Source of the DNA: a bacterium
GTDB taxonomy: Bacteria; Acidobacteriota; Aminicenantia; Aminicenantales; Aminicenantaceae
Direction: 5' to 3'
Length of the DNA: 64,000 bases
Assembly (NCBI GenBank): GCA_018335295.1
Contig: JAGXKI010000003.1
Location: forward strand, 50,194-114,193
The notes under the pieces were generated by a model, which made no database searches, was not told where the DNA came from, and saw nothing but the letters and a program-made list of their open reading frames with translations. A program made the translations under genes and the position numbers. Position 1 is the stretch's first letter, and the number at the start of each line of letters is the position of its first letter. This document shows positions 1-7,360 of the stretch, one piece after another.

Positions 1-763
1 ATTTTTCTAAATCGGGCTTATAAGGTTCGTAACTCAACTTTCCTTTGATTTCCACAGGTTGAGAAAGATCCATCCCCAAAAGAGTCTTCAAACGCAGTGC
101 CGCTACTTTCAAGTTATTCTTTGCCTTAATGTATTGAGGTTTCAAGTTGGCCACTTGGACCTCTGACCTTAAAAGATCAAATCGGGAGGCCATCCCCACT
201 TCATGGAGGTTCCTTACATTTTTATGGTGTTCCTCCGCCACCTCTACCGCTTCCTTGGCCACTCCCACAAATTCCTTAGCTAAAAGGTACCCATAAAAGG
301 CTTTCTTTATGCGGCAAACCGTCTGCTGCTCGGATTGTTCCCGCCTCTCTTGAGTAGAGTGAAGATTGTATTTGGCCCGTTTAAACCCTGAAGTCAAACG
401 CCCGCTGGTGAAAAGAGGAAGGGAGAATGCAAAAGCAAACTGATAATCTCGAGTGAAATCGACCGAAACTTTCCGGGGAGGTTGGCCTGGGACTATAGAG
501 GGAAATTCCAGTTGAAAAAGTTTTTCATCCAGTGTATTGGTGCCTTGGATATTCAACGAAGGGAAAAATTGGGCGGCCGCTTCTCTCACTCGGGATTGAG
601 CCGCTTCCACTCTTTCCTCGGAAGCCAGATAACGGGGATTCTGGGATAGAGCCATCTGTATGCTTTTCTCCAAGGTGAGAGTCAATTTCTCCTGGCCAAA
701 AGATATCTTTCCACTCCACAGAACCAAACTGATACACAGGATCAGGGATGCGAATTTCTTCAT
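1..763 (-). CDS. TolC-family outer membrane efflux channel (partial, 3' end outside window)
   Basis: The reverse strand encodes 254 codons with no stop before the window edge, so the C-terminus is missing. A signal peptide (residues 1 to about 24, ending SFGQ) is followed by the TolC/OEP pattern, including AAAQFFPSL near residues 62-70 and long amphipathic helices (LASEERVEAAQSRV). TolC proteins are trimeric outer-membrane channels that accept substrates from RND, ABC or MFS pumps. The ATG at 763 overlaps the TGA of the upstream TetR gene (ATGA), so the two are translationally coupled and the regulator probably controls this efflux system. The inner-membrane pump genes probably lie beyond the window start. 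Family call is secure; substrate is unknown. Confidence 0.9.
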   Translation of the reverse strand, partial: MKKFASLILCISLVLWSGKISFGQEKLTLTLEKSIQMALSQNPRYLASEERVEAAQSRVREAAAQFFPSLNIQGTNTLDEKLFQLEFPSIVPGQPPRKVSVDFTRDYQFAFAFSLPLFTSGRLTSGFKRAKYNLHSTQERREQSEQQTVCRIKKAFYGYLLAKEFVGVAKEAVEVAEEHHKNVRNLHEVGMASRFDLLRSEVQVANLKPQYIKAKNNLKVAALRLKTLLGMDLSQPVEIKGKLSYEPYKPDLEK

Positions 764-1458
764 TTTTTCTCTCCTTGGCTTGCTCTCAGGCCTTTTTTAA
801 GACCGTATAGAAAAAATTGGTGGATTAAATGGGTACTTTTATTCAAACTGTAAGACCTTTCCCTCCAAAACCGGGTGAAATGAAACCCTCGGACCATAGA
901 TTCAAGAATATAGGCAGCTTCGAGGGAGTCAATATCCCTGAATTCCCCTGAAACGATACCTTGGTGGAAAATTTCAGAGATGATCTCAAGCATAGCTTTT
1001 CTTTTTCTCTGGATCTCCTGGAGGAACCTTCTCTCAGTTTCCTCCAATGAATGCCCATCCGGAGGCATCACTCCCAGTACGTTTTTAAGTAAAGATTTCT
1101 CCATAAGAAAAATCCGGGATATATTTTCTTTTTGACGGAGAGATTTGAGGATAAAACGGATGATTCTTTTTATCTTTTCATCCACACTCTCTTCTTTGTC
1201 CTTGATTTTTTTTAATTTCAGTATCACTTCTTCATGGGAATTCAAGATAATCTCAAAGAAAATCTCATTTTTGCTCCTAAAATAGGAATAAAGGGTGGCC
1301 TTAGAAAACTGAGCCTCTCTGGCTATATCATCCATAGTAGTCAAGCTGTATCCTTTTCTGGCAAAAACTTCTTCTCCCGCTCTCAGAATAGAAAGTCTGT
1401 TTTCTTCCCTCCGGTGTTTTTTCCTTTCTTCTCTAAGGTCTTTTTTGTCCCGGCTCAT
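760..1458 (-). CDS. TetR/AcrR-family transcriptional regulator
   Basis: 232 residues. The N-terminal helix-turn-helix spans about residues 22-68 (AGEEVFARKGY, then TTMDDIAREA and SKATLYSYFRSK), the classic TetR DNA-binding signature. The C-terminal all-helical region should bind an inducer and dimerise. A basic extension of about 20 residues precedes the HTH. It is the first gene of an operon with tolC, overlapping it by 4 bp. A 15-bp palindrome sits across the predicted transcription start upstream, so autoregulation is likely. The ligand cannot be read from sequence. Confidence 0.93.
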   Translation of the reverse strand: MSRDKKDLREERKKHRREENRLSILRAGEEVFARKGYSLTTMDDIAREAQFSKATLYSYFRSKNEIFFEIILNSHEEVILKLKKIKDKEESVDEKIKRIIRFILKSLRQKENISRIFLMEKSLLKNVLGVMPPDGHSLEETERRFLQEIQRKRKAMLEIISEIFHQGIVSGEFRDIDSLEAAYILESMVRGFHFTRFWRERSYSLNKSTHLIHQFFLYGLKKGLRASQGEKK

Positions 1459-1494
1459 TATCTATACTTTAGAGTTTAGCTTTTATACTCATAA

Positions 1495-1509
1495 GTTTAG
1501 AATCTAAAC
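1495..1509. promoter_or_regulatory. Candidate TetR operator (palindrome)
   Basis: GTTTAGAATCTAAAC is a 15-bp palindrome with 7-bp arms around one central base. It covers the predicted +1 of the tetR promoter. A further GTTTAG half-site lies 21 bp away at 1474-1479. Position and symmetry fit autorepression by the TetR protein. No experimental evidence. Confidence 0.6.
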
Positions 1510-1514
1510 CAGAA

Positions 1515-1543
1515 AAATTAGCAGCCTTTTTGTCTTTTGTCAA
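1515..1543 (-). promoter_or_regulatory. Sigma70-type promoter of tetR-tolC
   Basis: On the reverse strand TTGACA (1543-1538), a 17-bp spacer and TAATTT (1520-1515). The expected start near 1508 falls inside the palindrome at 1495-1509. Confidence 0.65.
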
Positions 1544-1560
1544 GCGGAGGCAAAAAATTT

Positions 1561-1589
1561 TTGTTCATCCTAGAAAGATTTTTTATAAT
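1561..1589 (+). promoter_or_regulatory. Promoter of the AhpD-like gene
   Basis: TTGTTC (1561-1566), a 17-bp spacer and TATAAT (1584-1589). The leader is about 30 nt with an AAGGAGG ribosome site just before the ATG at 1627. Confidence 0.6.
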
Positions 1590-1626
1590 GAAGGTCAAAC
1601 CAGTCTTACCCTGATAAGGAGGAAAA

Positions 1627-1986
1627 ATGACAGACGAATTCCAAAAATTCAAAGAGTTCCGCCAAAAAATGGATCAAAAAATTCTTAACAAAGGGAATCG
1701 AGAAATCAATCGCTTTTATGCTTTGGATAAAAACGCCTATAATGAGGGCGCTCTTTCCGCTGAAACCAAAGAGCTTTTAGGGCTCGTGGGGTCTTTGGTT
1801 CTCCGATGTAATGATTGTATTACCTACCATCTGTGGCGCTGTATTCAGATAGGGCTTAGTGACGAACAACTCTTTGAAGCTTTCCACATCTCCTTGGTAG
1901 TGGGAGGCTCCATCATCATCCCCCATCTCCGGAAAGCGGTATCCATGCTTGAAGAGATACGCTCCTCCCACGAATTCTCAGGTTAA
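1627..1986 (+). CDS. Carboxymuconolactone decarboxylase / AhpD-like protein
   Basis: 119 residues, all helical. The AhpD-type CxxC with downstream His is visible (RCNDCITYH, about residues 58-66), followed by the conserved EAFHISLVVGGS helix. Proteins of this family are small alkyl-hydroperoxidase-like or decarboxylase-like enzymes; the CxxC/His arrangement points to a thiol redox or peroxidase role rather than true carboxymuconolactone decarboxylation. It has its own promoter and an AGGAGG site. Its TAA shares the TTAA tetranucleotide with the stop codon of the convergent xerD gene. Confidence 0.88.
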   Translation: MTDEFQKFKEFRQKMDQKILNKGNREINRFYALDKNAYNEGALSAETKELLGLVGSLVLRCNDCITYHLWRCIQIGLSDEQLFEAFHISLVVGGSIIIPHLRKAVSMLEEIRSSHEFSG

Positions 1987-2882
1987 GCTCTGGGGTGAAA
2001 CTTATCATAAATCCGGCGGAGCTGTCTCCGGCTCACATGCGTGTAGATTTGGGTGGTGGTGATTTGACTGTGCCCCAGCATAATCTGAACAGAACGCAAA
2101 TCGGCTCCCCTTTCCAGAAGATGGGTGGCGAAAGTGTGCCGCAGGATGTGGGGGCTTATTTGTATGTCCAGCTGGGCCTTCTTTGCGTATTTTTTGAGCA
2201 TTTTCCATACACCCTGTCGGGTCAATGCCCCCCCTCTTCCGGTGATAAAAAGAGAATCACTCTCTTTCCTTAAAAGCAAGGGTCTGGCCTTTTCCAAATA
2301 GGCATTCAAGGCCTTTACTGCAGAATTTCCTAAAGGAACAATCCGTTCTTTCCCTCCCTTCCCCCGACAGATAAGAAATCCTTCTTCCAAATTCATATCT
2401 CTCACCTTTAAAGAAACAAGCTCAGAAACCCTCAATCCTGTGGCATAAAGGATTTCCAACATGGCTTTATCCCGGAGCCCCCGAAGATCTTCTTCAGGTT
2501 GATCCAACAGCTTTTCCACTTCCTTGAGGGTTAAAAAATGGGGCAATGAAAGCCAAACCCGGGGCGAAGAGATATTGGTGGTGGGGTTTTTCTGCACAAT
2601 TCCATCCCGAGTCAGGAATTTATAAAATGATTTCAATGAAGAAATCATCCTGGCTACCGACCGGGAGGACAATCCAGCTCGGCCCTGTTGATGGATCCAC
2701 TTAACTAAATCCTCTTCCTTAGCCTTCCGCCATGAAAGTTTCTCTTTTTGGGAAAAAAGAAAAAATTTCCTTAAATCCTGAGAATAGGACTGCACAGTGT
2801 TGGAGGACAGCCCCTTTTCTACAGAGAGAAACTCCAAAAACATGGAAAGAACTTCCTTCCAGGAGAGAGAGCGGTGACGCAT
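1983..2882 (-). CDS. xerD: Tyrosine recombinase XerD-like
   Basis: 299 residues, the normal XerC/XerD length. The N-terminal SAM-like core-binding domain (FLEFLSVEKGLSSNTVQSY) is followed by the catalytic domain with Arg in ATGLRVSEL, HILRHTFATHLL (HxxR), LGHSQITTT and the Tyr nucleophile in IYTHVS. XerCD resolve chromosome dimers at dif during division. The open frame extends upstream to 3092, but the ATG at 2882 matches the family N-terminus and overlaps the upstream MBL stop by one base (TGATG). xerC versus xerD cannot be settled by eye. No neighbouring integron or phage genes, so a housekeeping role is likely. Confidence 0.88.
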   Translation of the reverse strand: MRHRSLSWKEVLSMFLEFLSVEKGLSSNTVQSYSQDLRKFFLFSQKEKLSWRKAKEEDLVKWIHQQGRAGLSSRSVARMISSLKSFYKFLTRDGIVQKNPTTNISSPRVWLSLPHFLTLKEVEKLLDQPEEDLRGLRDKAMLEILYATGLRVSELVSLKVRDMNLEEGFLICRGKGGKERIVPLGNSAVKALNAYLEKARPLLLRKESDSLFITGRGGALTRQGVWKMLKKYAKKAQLDIQISPHILRHTFATHLLERGADLRSVQIMLGHSQITTTQIYTHVSRRQLRRIYDKFHPRA

Positions 2883-3499
2883 CAGATAAAAGGATTGGAT
2901 TCCTTCTCGTCTCCGATCAGGGTGGAGGGACCATGGCCAGGGAGCACTCGAGTATCTTCCGAAAGAGTCAAGATTTTGTTCCGCACGGAGTTCTCCAGCT
3001 CTTTCCAGGAACCTCCAGGGAGGTCTGTACGGCCCACCCCCCGGTAAAAGAGGGCGTCTCCGGAAAGGACAAATCCATCCCCAATCAAACACACACTTCC
3101 TGGGGAATGCCCCGGTGTATGAATGACCCTTAACTCACTCTTTCCAATGGAAATGTGATCGCCCTCGTTCAACAAGCGGTCAGGTTCAGGCGAATCCTTA
3201 GTGCCCAGTAAAAAATTCAAGCCAGATTGGTGAGCCTTCTCCAGGATGGAGCGGTCGGAAGGATGAATGCATAGAGGAATGTCAAATTTCTCCTTTACAT
3301 CCCTGTTGGCTCCCACATGATCCACATGCCCATGAGTGTTGATCAATATAACAGGTTGAAGCCCTTTTTTCTCCACAACTTGGAAAATCTTTTTGGGCTC
3401 AGCTCCCGGATCCACCACCGCACACTTTAAACTCTGAGGGCAGTAGACCAGATAGCAGTTGGTTTCCAGAGCTCCAACCACCACACTTTCATAATCCAT
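2882..3499 (-). CDS. MBL-fold hydrolase (glyoxalase II-like)
   Basis: 205 residues of the metallo-beta-lactamase fold. The di-zinc motif THGHVDHVG (HxHxDH) lies near residues 55-63, with further ligands in HTPGHSPGS and SGDALF, and GHGP near the C-terminus. Members usually hydrolyse S-acyl-glutathione-like thioesters or similar substrates; specificity is not assignable. A TTGACT-N17-TATCAT promoter ends only 6 nt before the ATG and there is no Shine-Dalgarno sequence, so the message is probably leaderless. It is coupled to xerD downstream. Confidence 0.88.
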   Translation of the reverse strand: MDYESVVVGALETNCYLVYCPQSLKCAVVDPGAEPKKIFQVVEKKGLQPVILINTHGHVDHVGANRDVKEKFDIPLCIHPSDRSILEKAHQSGLNFLLGTKDSPEPDRLLNEGDHISIGKSELRVIHTPGHSPGSVCLIGDGFVLSGDALFYRGVGRTDLPGGSWKELENSVRNKILTLSEDTRVLPGHGPSTLIGDEKESNPFI

Positions 3500-3505
3500 G
3501 CCTTC

Positions 3506-3534
3506 ATGATAATTCCCCCTAAGAAAAGAGTCAA
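3506..3534 (-). promoter_or_regulatory. Promoter of MBL-xerD, leaderless type
   Basis: Reverse strand: TTGACT (3534-3529), 17-bp spacer, TATCAT (3511-3506), then 6 nt to the ATG at 3499. Confidence 0.6.
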
Positions 3535-3623
3535 GTTCAGAGTATTTCTTCTCAAACAGAAAGATGGGGAAGTATTCCCAATCCCGTGATGAGTATAAAT
3601 AGCTCTACTTTAAGATAGGGGTG

Positions 3624-3890
3624 AGAAAAGGGGGTCGTCAGCACGCTAATTTTCCCCATCGAGTACTCGGAGGGGAAAAGCTCCGCTTTCCCCCTTCCGA
3701 CGGTCGCTCAAGCTCCCTGCCTCCCTTCTCGGGCTTACGCCCTGCGACCAAGGGGCCATACCCCCTTGGAACCCCACTGATTTGTGAACACTCACAAATC
3801 AGTCAAATTAGCTCCCATTCGGACTTCGCTCTCCTCTCCTATAGAGAGGAACCATGCCCGCTCAGTCCTCATAGGGGCTTCCTCACCCCC
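3624..3890 (+). repeat. Structured dispersed repeat, copy A (about 270 bp)
   Basis: This gene-free stretch is closely similar, in inverted orientation, to 12605-12868. It holds a chain of hairpins shared by both copies. One has CTGATTTGTGA arms at 3777-3787 and 3792-3802. Others are a CCAAGGGG/CCCCCTTGG hairpin around 3748-3770, a GGTCGC/GCGACC pair enclosing GGGC/GCCC, and a CCTCTC/GAGAGG hairpin near 3834-3850. Loop sequences differ between copies while stems are kept. No protein-coding capacity is convincing. The remaining bases of 3500-3979 hold the flanking promoters. Confidence 0.8.
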
Positions 3891-3942
3891 ATCCCTCACC
3901 CCTTTCAAGGAATTAGGGATGATTACGAAAGATGGAATCGGC

Positions 3943-3971
3943 TTGTCATTTATTCTAAAAAAAAATATAAT
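3943..3971 (+). promoter_or_regulatory. Promoter of methyltransferase, leaderless type
   Basis: TTGTCA (3943-3948), 17-bp spacer, TATAAT (3966-3971), then 8 nt to the ATG at 3980. Confidence 0.65.
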
Positions 3972-3979
3972 CCCCCCTC

Positions 3980-4771
3980 ATGAAAGAAAAACCATGGCAG
4001 CTTCAGTTATTCGCTAAGTCCTTAAAAAAGAAAGAAAAACTTAGAATCCTCAATAAAAATCTCAATATTCCTCCTTCCTCTCTCATCCTGGATTTGGGGT
4101 GTGCTCAAGGAGTGTTGAGCTATTTTCTCCGCCAAAAAGGGGGCACATGGATCAGTGCGGACCAGGATTTTCAGAACCTCCAATCCTCCTATCTTCTTCT
4201 CAAAAACAACCTCATCCAGGTAGAGGAGGGACCTCTTCCTTTCATGGATGAGTCTTTTGATAGGGTGGTGAGTCTGGATTACCTGGAACATCTTGAAAAG
4301 GACGACCAATGCCTTGAAGAAATAAAAAGAATCCTCAAACCCGGAGGCCAACTGGTTCTGGCCACCCCCCGCACAGGGAGATTCTTCTTCATCCATAAAC
4401 TGCGCTCCCTTTTAGGTATGAAACTGGAATACTACGGACATAAAAGGGAAGGATACCGGAAAAAAGATTTGAAAACAAAAGTGAACCGTGCCGGGATGTC
4501 TGTAAACCGTTGCCTAACCTTTTCTCGCACGGTCACGGAATTTCTCGAACTTGTTCTGAATTTTCTCTATATCCGGTTTTCCCGCCTGAAAACCCACCCA
4601 AAGCTGAGGGACGGACACATCCGACCTTCCACAGGAAAGGAATTCTCTTCGGAAAAGAAAAGTTTTCGAATCTATTCCTTTATCTATCCCCTCATTTGGC
4701 TCCTCTCACGTGTAGATAAATTGCTGTTTTGGCAAAGAGGATATGTCCTCTTAATATGGGCCAAAAAATAA
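3980..4771 (+). CDS. Class I SAM-dependent methyltransferase
   Basis: 263 residues. Motif I LDLGCAQGVLSY (about residues 38-49) binds SAM, SADQDF ends the second strand, and DESFDRVVSLDYLEHL with LKPGGQLVLATP are the typical motif II/III region of Methyltransf_11-type enzymes. The C-terminal part is hydrophobic (FIYPLIWLLSRVDKLLFW) and may sit on the membrane. Substrate unknown; lipid-quinone or glycan targets are both possible. The perfect TATAAT just 8 nt before the ATG and the lack of a ribosome site suggest a leaderless transcript starting right after the dispersed repeat. Confidence 0.85.
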   Translation: MKEKPWQLQLFAKSLKKKEKLRILNKNLNIPPSSLILDLGCAQGVLSYFLRQKGGTWISADQDFQNLQSSYLLLKNNLIQVEEGPLPFMDESFDRVVSLDYLEHLEKDDQCLEEIKRILKPGGQLVLATPRTGRFFFIHKLRSLLGMKLEYYGHKREGYRKKDLKTKVNRAGMSVNRCLTFSRTVTEFLELVLNFLYIRFSRLKTHPKLRDGHIRPSTGKEFSSEKKSFRIYSFIYPLIWLLSRVDKLLFWQRGYVLLIWAKK

Positions 4772-4801
4772 GATTCCACATAGAATTTCCCTGGAATTTA
4801 A

Positions 4802-5490
4802 ATGGAAAACAGAAAAAAAATCGGGTTTCTCCTGGGCCCTTTTCTCCTCATTCTAATCTACTTTTTACCCCTGCTTCCCCAAAATCCCCAAGCTCACCAT
4901 CTTCTGGCCATTTTTTCCTTAGTGGTGGTCTGGTGGGTCACGGAATGCATCCCCATCCCTGTCACCGCCCTCCTTATTCCTGTTTTGATTACCGCTTTCA
5001 AGGTGGCCCCTATCAAACAAGCGTTTGCTCCCTTTGCCAATCCCATCATCATGCTTTTTCTGGGAAGTTTTATCCTGGCGAGGGCCATGTGTATCCATTC
5101 CCTGGATCAAAAATTAGCGTACTCCGTCCTCTCTGTAAAAGCGATCGCCCATAAAAAGACTCGAATCCTTTTTGCCATGGGTTTGACCACAGCATTCCTG
5201 TCCCTGAAGTCACTTCCAATACGGCCTCGGCTAATATGATTATCCCCATCATCATCGCCATTTCCAAAGCGGCTTCCCTAAATCCTGTTTATCCAGTGCT
5301 GGGAAGTGCCCTGGCCTGCAGTTTTGCTTTCCTTCTTCCGGTGGCTACACCTCCCAACGCCATTATCTTCGGCTCAGGGATGATCCGCATTCCTCAAATG
5401 TTAAGGTACGGCATAAAGCTTGAGATTGTCGGAATTATTCTCATCTGGGGTTACATCAATTTAATCCTTCCCCCCCTTGGAATTCTTTAA
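4802..5490 (+). pseudogene. SLC13/DASS-family anion:Na+ symporter, internally deleted and frameshifted
   Basis: The first frame (4802-5239) gives the family's N-terminus: four hydrophobic segments, VVWWVTECIPIPVTALLIP and LTTAFLS. The shifted frame then reads VPEVTSNTASANMIIP and PVATPPNAIIFGSG, which belong to the C-terminal half of DASS carriers (second SNT motif and following TPPN loop). Carriers of this family are about 450-500 residues; here about 240 central residues are absent and the two ends join out of frame near 5200. Intact relatives import sulfate, phosphate or dicarboxylates with sodium. The gene is not functional as read. No obvious ribosome site at 4802. Confidence 0.85.
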
Positions 5491-5521
5491 TCTCTTTTCC
5501 GCTCCTGCTTCCAAAGGAAGT

Positions 5522-5549
5522 TTTACAGACTCCTCTGTTCTGATATAAT
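5522..5549 (+). promoter_or_regulatory. Promoter of small protein gene, leaderless type
   Basis: TTTACA (5522-5527), 16-bp spacer, TATAAT (5544-5549), then 7 nt to the ATG at 5557. Confidence 0.6.
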
Positions 5550-5556
5550 GATTTAT

Positions 5557-5940
5557 ATGGAAGTTTATCTTTCCCTCCAGGCCCAAAAAGATTTTAAACT
5601 TTTGCAGGCCATGGATTCAGATTCTAGAGGAGAAGGTCTCCTCTTAGGACACAAATCAGGGGGTCGGTACTTTGTAGAGAGAATTTTTTCCACCCCAAAT
5701 TATCCTTTTCCTTCCTTAGAAAAATATTTATCAATGGAACAGCTCTTTAATGGTCAGATATTGGGATTTTTTTCCTTCTCATCTAAAAAAGAAAAACCAG
5801 AAAAAATCCTGGCTCCGGTTGCATACAGAAAACTTTTTCTCCAGGTTGAATCCCAAAAAAAGAATCTGAAGTTCAATTCCTTTATCATAGAATATGATCA
5901 TAATTTCTTTCTGGCCCCCGTAAAACTCATCTCCGCATGA
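5557..5940 (+). CDS. Uncharacterised protein, possible JAB/MPN-like fold
   Basis: 127 residues from the ATG at 5557; an earlier in-frame ATG at 5548 lies inside the -10 box and is therefore disfavoured. The segment GEGLLLGHKSGGRYFVERIF followed by PNYPFPSLEKY resembles the first strands of JAB1/MPN-type domains, but the metalloprotease His-x-His...Asp motif is not seen, so enzymatic activity is doubtful. AMMECR1 follows 13 bp downstream on the same strand, so the two may be cotranscribed. Not recognised with certainty. Confidence 0.65.
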   Translation: MEVYLSLQAQKDFKLLQAMDSDSRGEGLLLGHKSGGRYFVERIFSTPNYPFPSLEKYLSMEQLFNGQILGFFSFSSKKEKPEKILAPVAYRKLFLQVESQKKNLKFNSFIIEYDHNFFLAPVKLISA

Positions 5941-5953
5941 AAAGGAGGAAGTC

Positions 5954-6499
5954 ATGGGAAAACAACTGAACGATCAACAAAAAAACACTCTCCTCAAATT
6001 AGCCCGTAATGCCATCGAACATTATTTAGCGACAGGAAGACACCTGTCCCAACAAACCGAGGATGAAACCTTACAGGAAAAAAGAGGGGCCTTTGTCACC
6101 CTTAAGCAAGACAATCAGCTGAGAGGGTGCATTGGATATGCCCTTCCTTATAAACCTTTATATGAAACCATCATTGATGTTTCTGTCTCCGCAGCCTTTC
6201 ATGATTTCCGCTTCCCTCCTTTGACCAAAGAAGAACTTCCCCAAACAAAGATTGAAATATCCGTTCTCACTCCTCCTCAAAAAATAGAGGATGTCAATCA
6301 AATCGAAATCGGAAAACACGGGATTATCATCACCAAAGGGATGCACAAAGGACTTCTTCTTCCCCAAGTTCCTGTGGAATGGGGCTGGGATGTGGAAACA
6401 TTTCTCAGCAATGGCTGCAGGAAAGCTGGACTTGACGAAGATGAATGGAAAAGAGAGGCTCAAATAGAGATCTTCTCCGCCCAGGTTTTTTCTGAATAA
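5954..6499 (+). CDS. AMMECR1-domain protein
   Basis: 181 residues covering the whole AMMECR1 domain. The invariant LRGCIG motif is at about residues 56-61 and LLLPQVPVEWGWD lies in the C-terminal half. The family is conserved across life. Bacterial and archaeal members often neighbour MEMO or radical-SAM genes, and a nucleic-acid or redox role has been proposed but not established. An AAAGGAGG site precedes the ATG. Function cannot be stated beyond the family. Confidence 0.92.
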   Translation: MGKQLNDQQKNTLLKLARNAIEHYLATGRHLSQQTEDETLQEKRGAFVTLKQDNQLRGCIGYALPYKPLYETIIDVSVSAAFHDFRFPPLTKEELPQTKIEISVLTPPQKIEDVNQIEIGKHGIIITKGMHKGLLLPQVPVEWGWDVETFLSNGCRKAGLDEDEWKREAQIEIFSAQVFSE

Positions 6500-6580
6500 A
6501 AAATTAAATGATTCATTAGTAGCTATTTTCGAACTAAGAAGTAGCTTTAAACATTTTTATGTATTCATTTTCGTGATGAA

Positions 6581-7336
6581 TTATTCAGGATTTTTGAATT
6601 TTTTGCTTTGGAGAAGTTCTTTGGCTTCTTGTTTCCGCTTGTTCACTTCATTCACCCATGTGGAATCGGGTTCCATCGAGAGGATATATTCCAGCTCCTT
6701 TCTGGCCTTTTCTTTTTCTCCCAGGGCTAAGTAGGTTTCGGCAAGATATAGCCGGGTAAGGGGATCATCAGGACCCAGTTCCTTGGATTTCCGAAGGTGC
6801 TCCAAAGATTTCTGGTTATTTCCCCCTGCTATTCCCGGAAGCCGGAAATACAGACGACCCAGCACCCGGTCAGCTCCTCCCTCTTCATAAGATCTGTCCA
6901 ACTCGATTACCTTATTCATCTCTTTTTTAATATCCTTAACCAAGGATAAGCTTTTCAACACCCCTTTGGTTTCTCCATAAAGACCATAATTCACTCCCAA
7001 CCAATAATGTCCCTCCGGTTTTTGAGGGTCTGATTCCACGGCCTTCTTGGCATAATAGATTCCCTTTTCAAAAATCCTTTTTTTCTCCTTCTTTTCTTGA
7101 GTATGGTCTCCTATGTAATACAGAATCCGGGCCATCCTCCAGTAAACTTTATACTTATTTTCAACCCGGGAAAGAGCTTTCAGGTATTTATCCTTCACCT
7201 TCTGGGCTGTAGAGAGGTCCTGAATCTCCAGGAACAACTCATCCCCTTGGGAAATCAAATGTTCAGCTTCCTGTGGATAACCCATTAAGGTAAAACTTAA
7301 AATAAGGATCCCCATTAAATAAAATTTTGGTTTCAT
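6581..7336 (-). CDS. Secreted TPR protein, TatT-like
   Basis: 251 residues with an N-terminal signal peptide (about 1-21) and helical repeats through most of the protein. The pattern GGADRVLGRLYFRLPGIAGG followed by SLEHLRKSKELGPDDP and RLYLAETYLALGE resembles the TatT component linked to some TRAP transporters, and generic TPR proteins of the same type. A role as a periplasmic scaffold or solute-binding partner is plausible. An AAGGAG site precedes the ATG. It follows the acyltransferase gene by about 24 bp on the same strand. No TRAP permease is nearby. Confidence 0.75.
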   Translation of the reverse strand: MKPKFYLMGILILSFTLMGYPQEAEHLISQGDELFLEIQDLSTAQKVKDKYLKALSRVENKYKVYWRMARILYYIGDHTQEKKEKKRIFEKGIYYAKKAVESDPQKPEGHYWLGVNYGLYGETKGVLKSLSLVKDIKKEMNKVIELDRSYEEGGADRVLGRLYFRLPGIAGGNNQKSLEHLRKSKELGPDDPLTRLYLAETYLALGEKEKARKELEYILSMEPDSTWVNEVNKRKQEAKELLQSKKFKNPE

Positions 7337-7360
7337 GGTCTTCTCCTTATTAAAAAATCT

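Noticed and set aside
1983..2882. Integrase marking a mobile element
   Set aside because: Standard XerD length and motifs, coupled to an MBL hydrolase gene, no attachment repeats or phage genes around.
1983..3092. 369-codon form of xerD
   Set aside because: The extra 70 N-terminal residues are out-of-frame reading of the MBL gene; the ATG at 2882 overlaps that gene's stop and fits the family length.
3621..4017. Open frames of 77-120 codons inside the structured repeat
   Set aside because: Pro/Ser-rich, no family resemblance, not preserved in the second copy, and explained by the hairpin-rich repeat.
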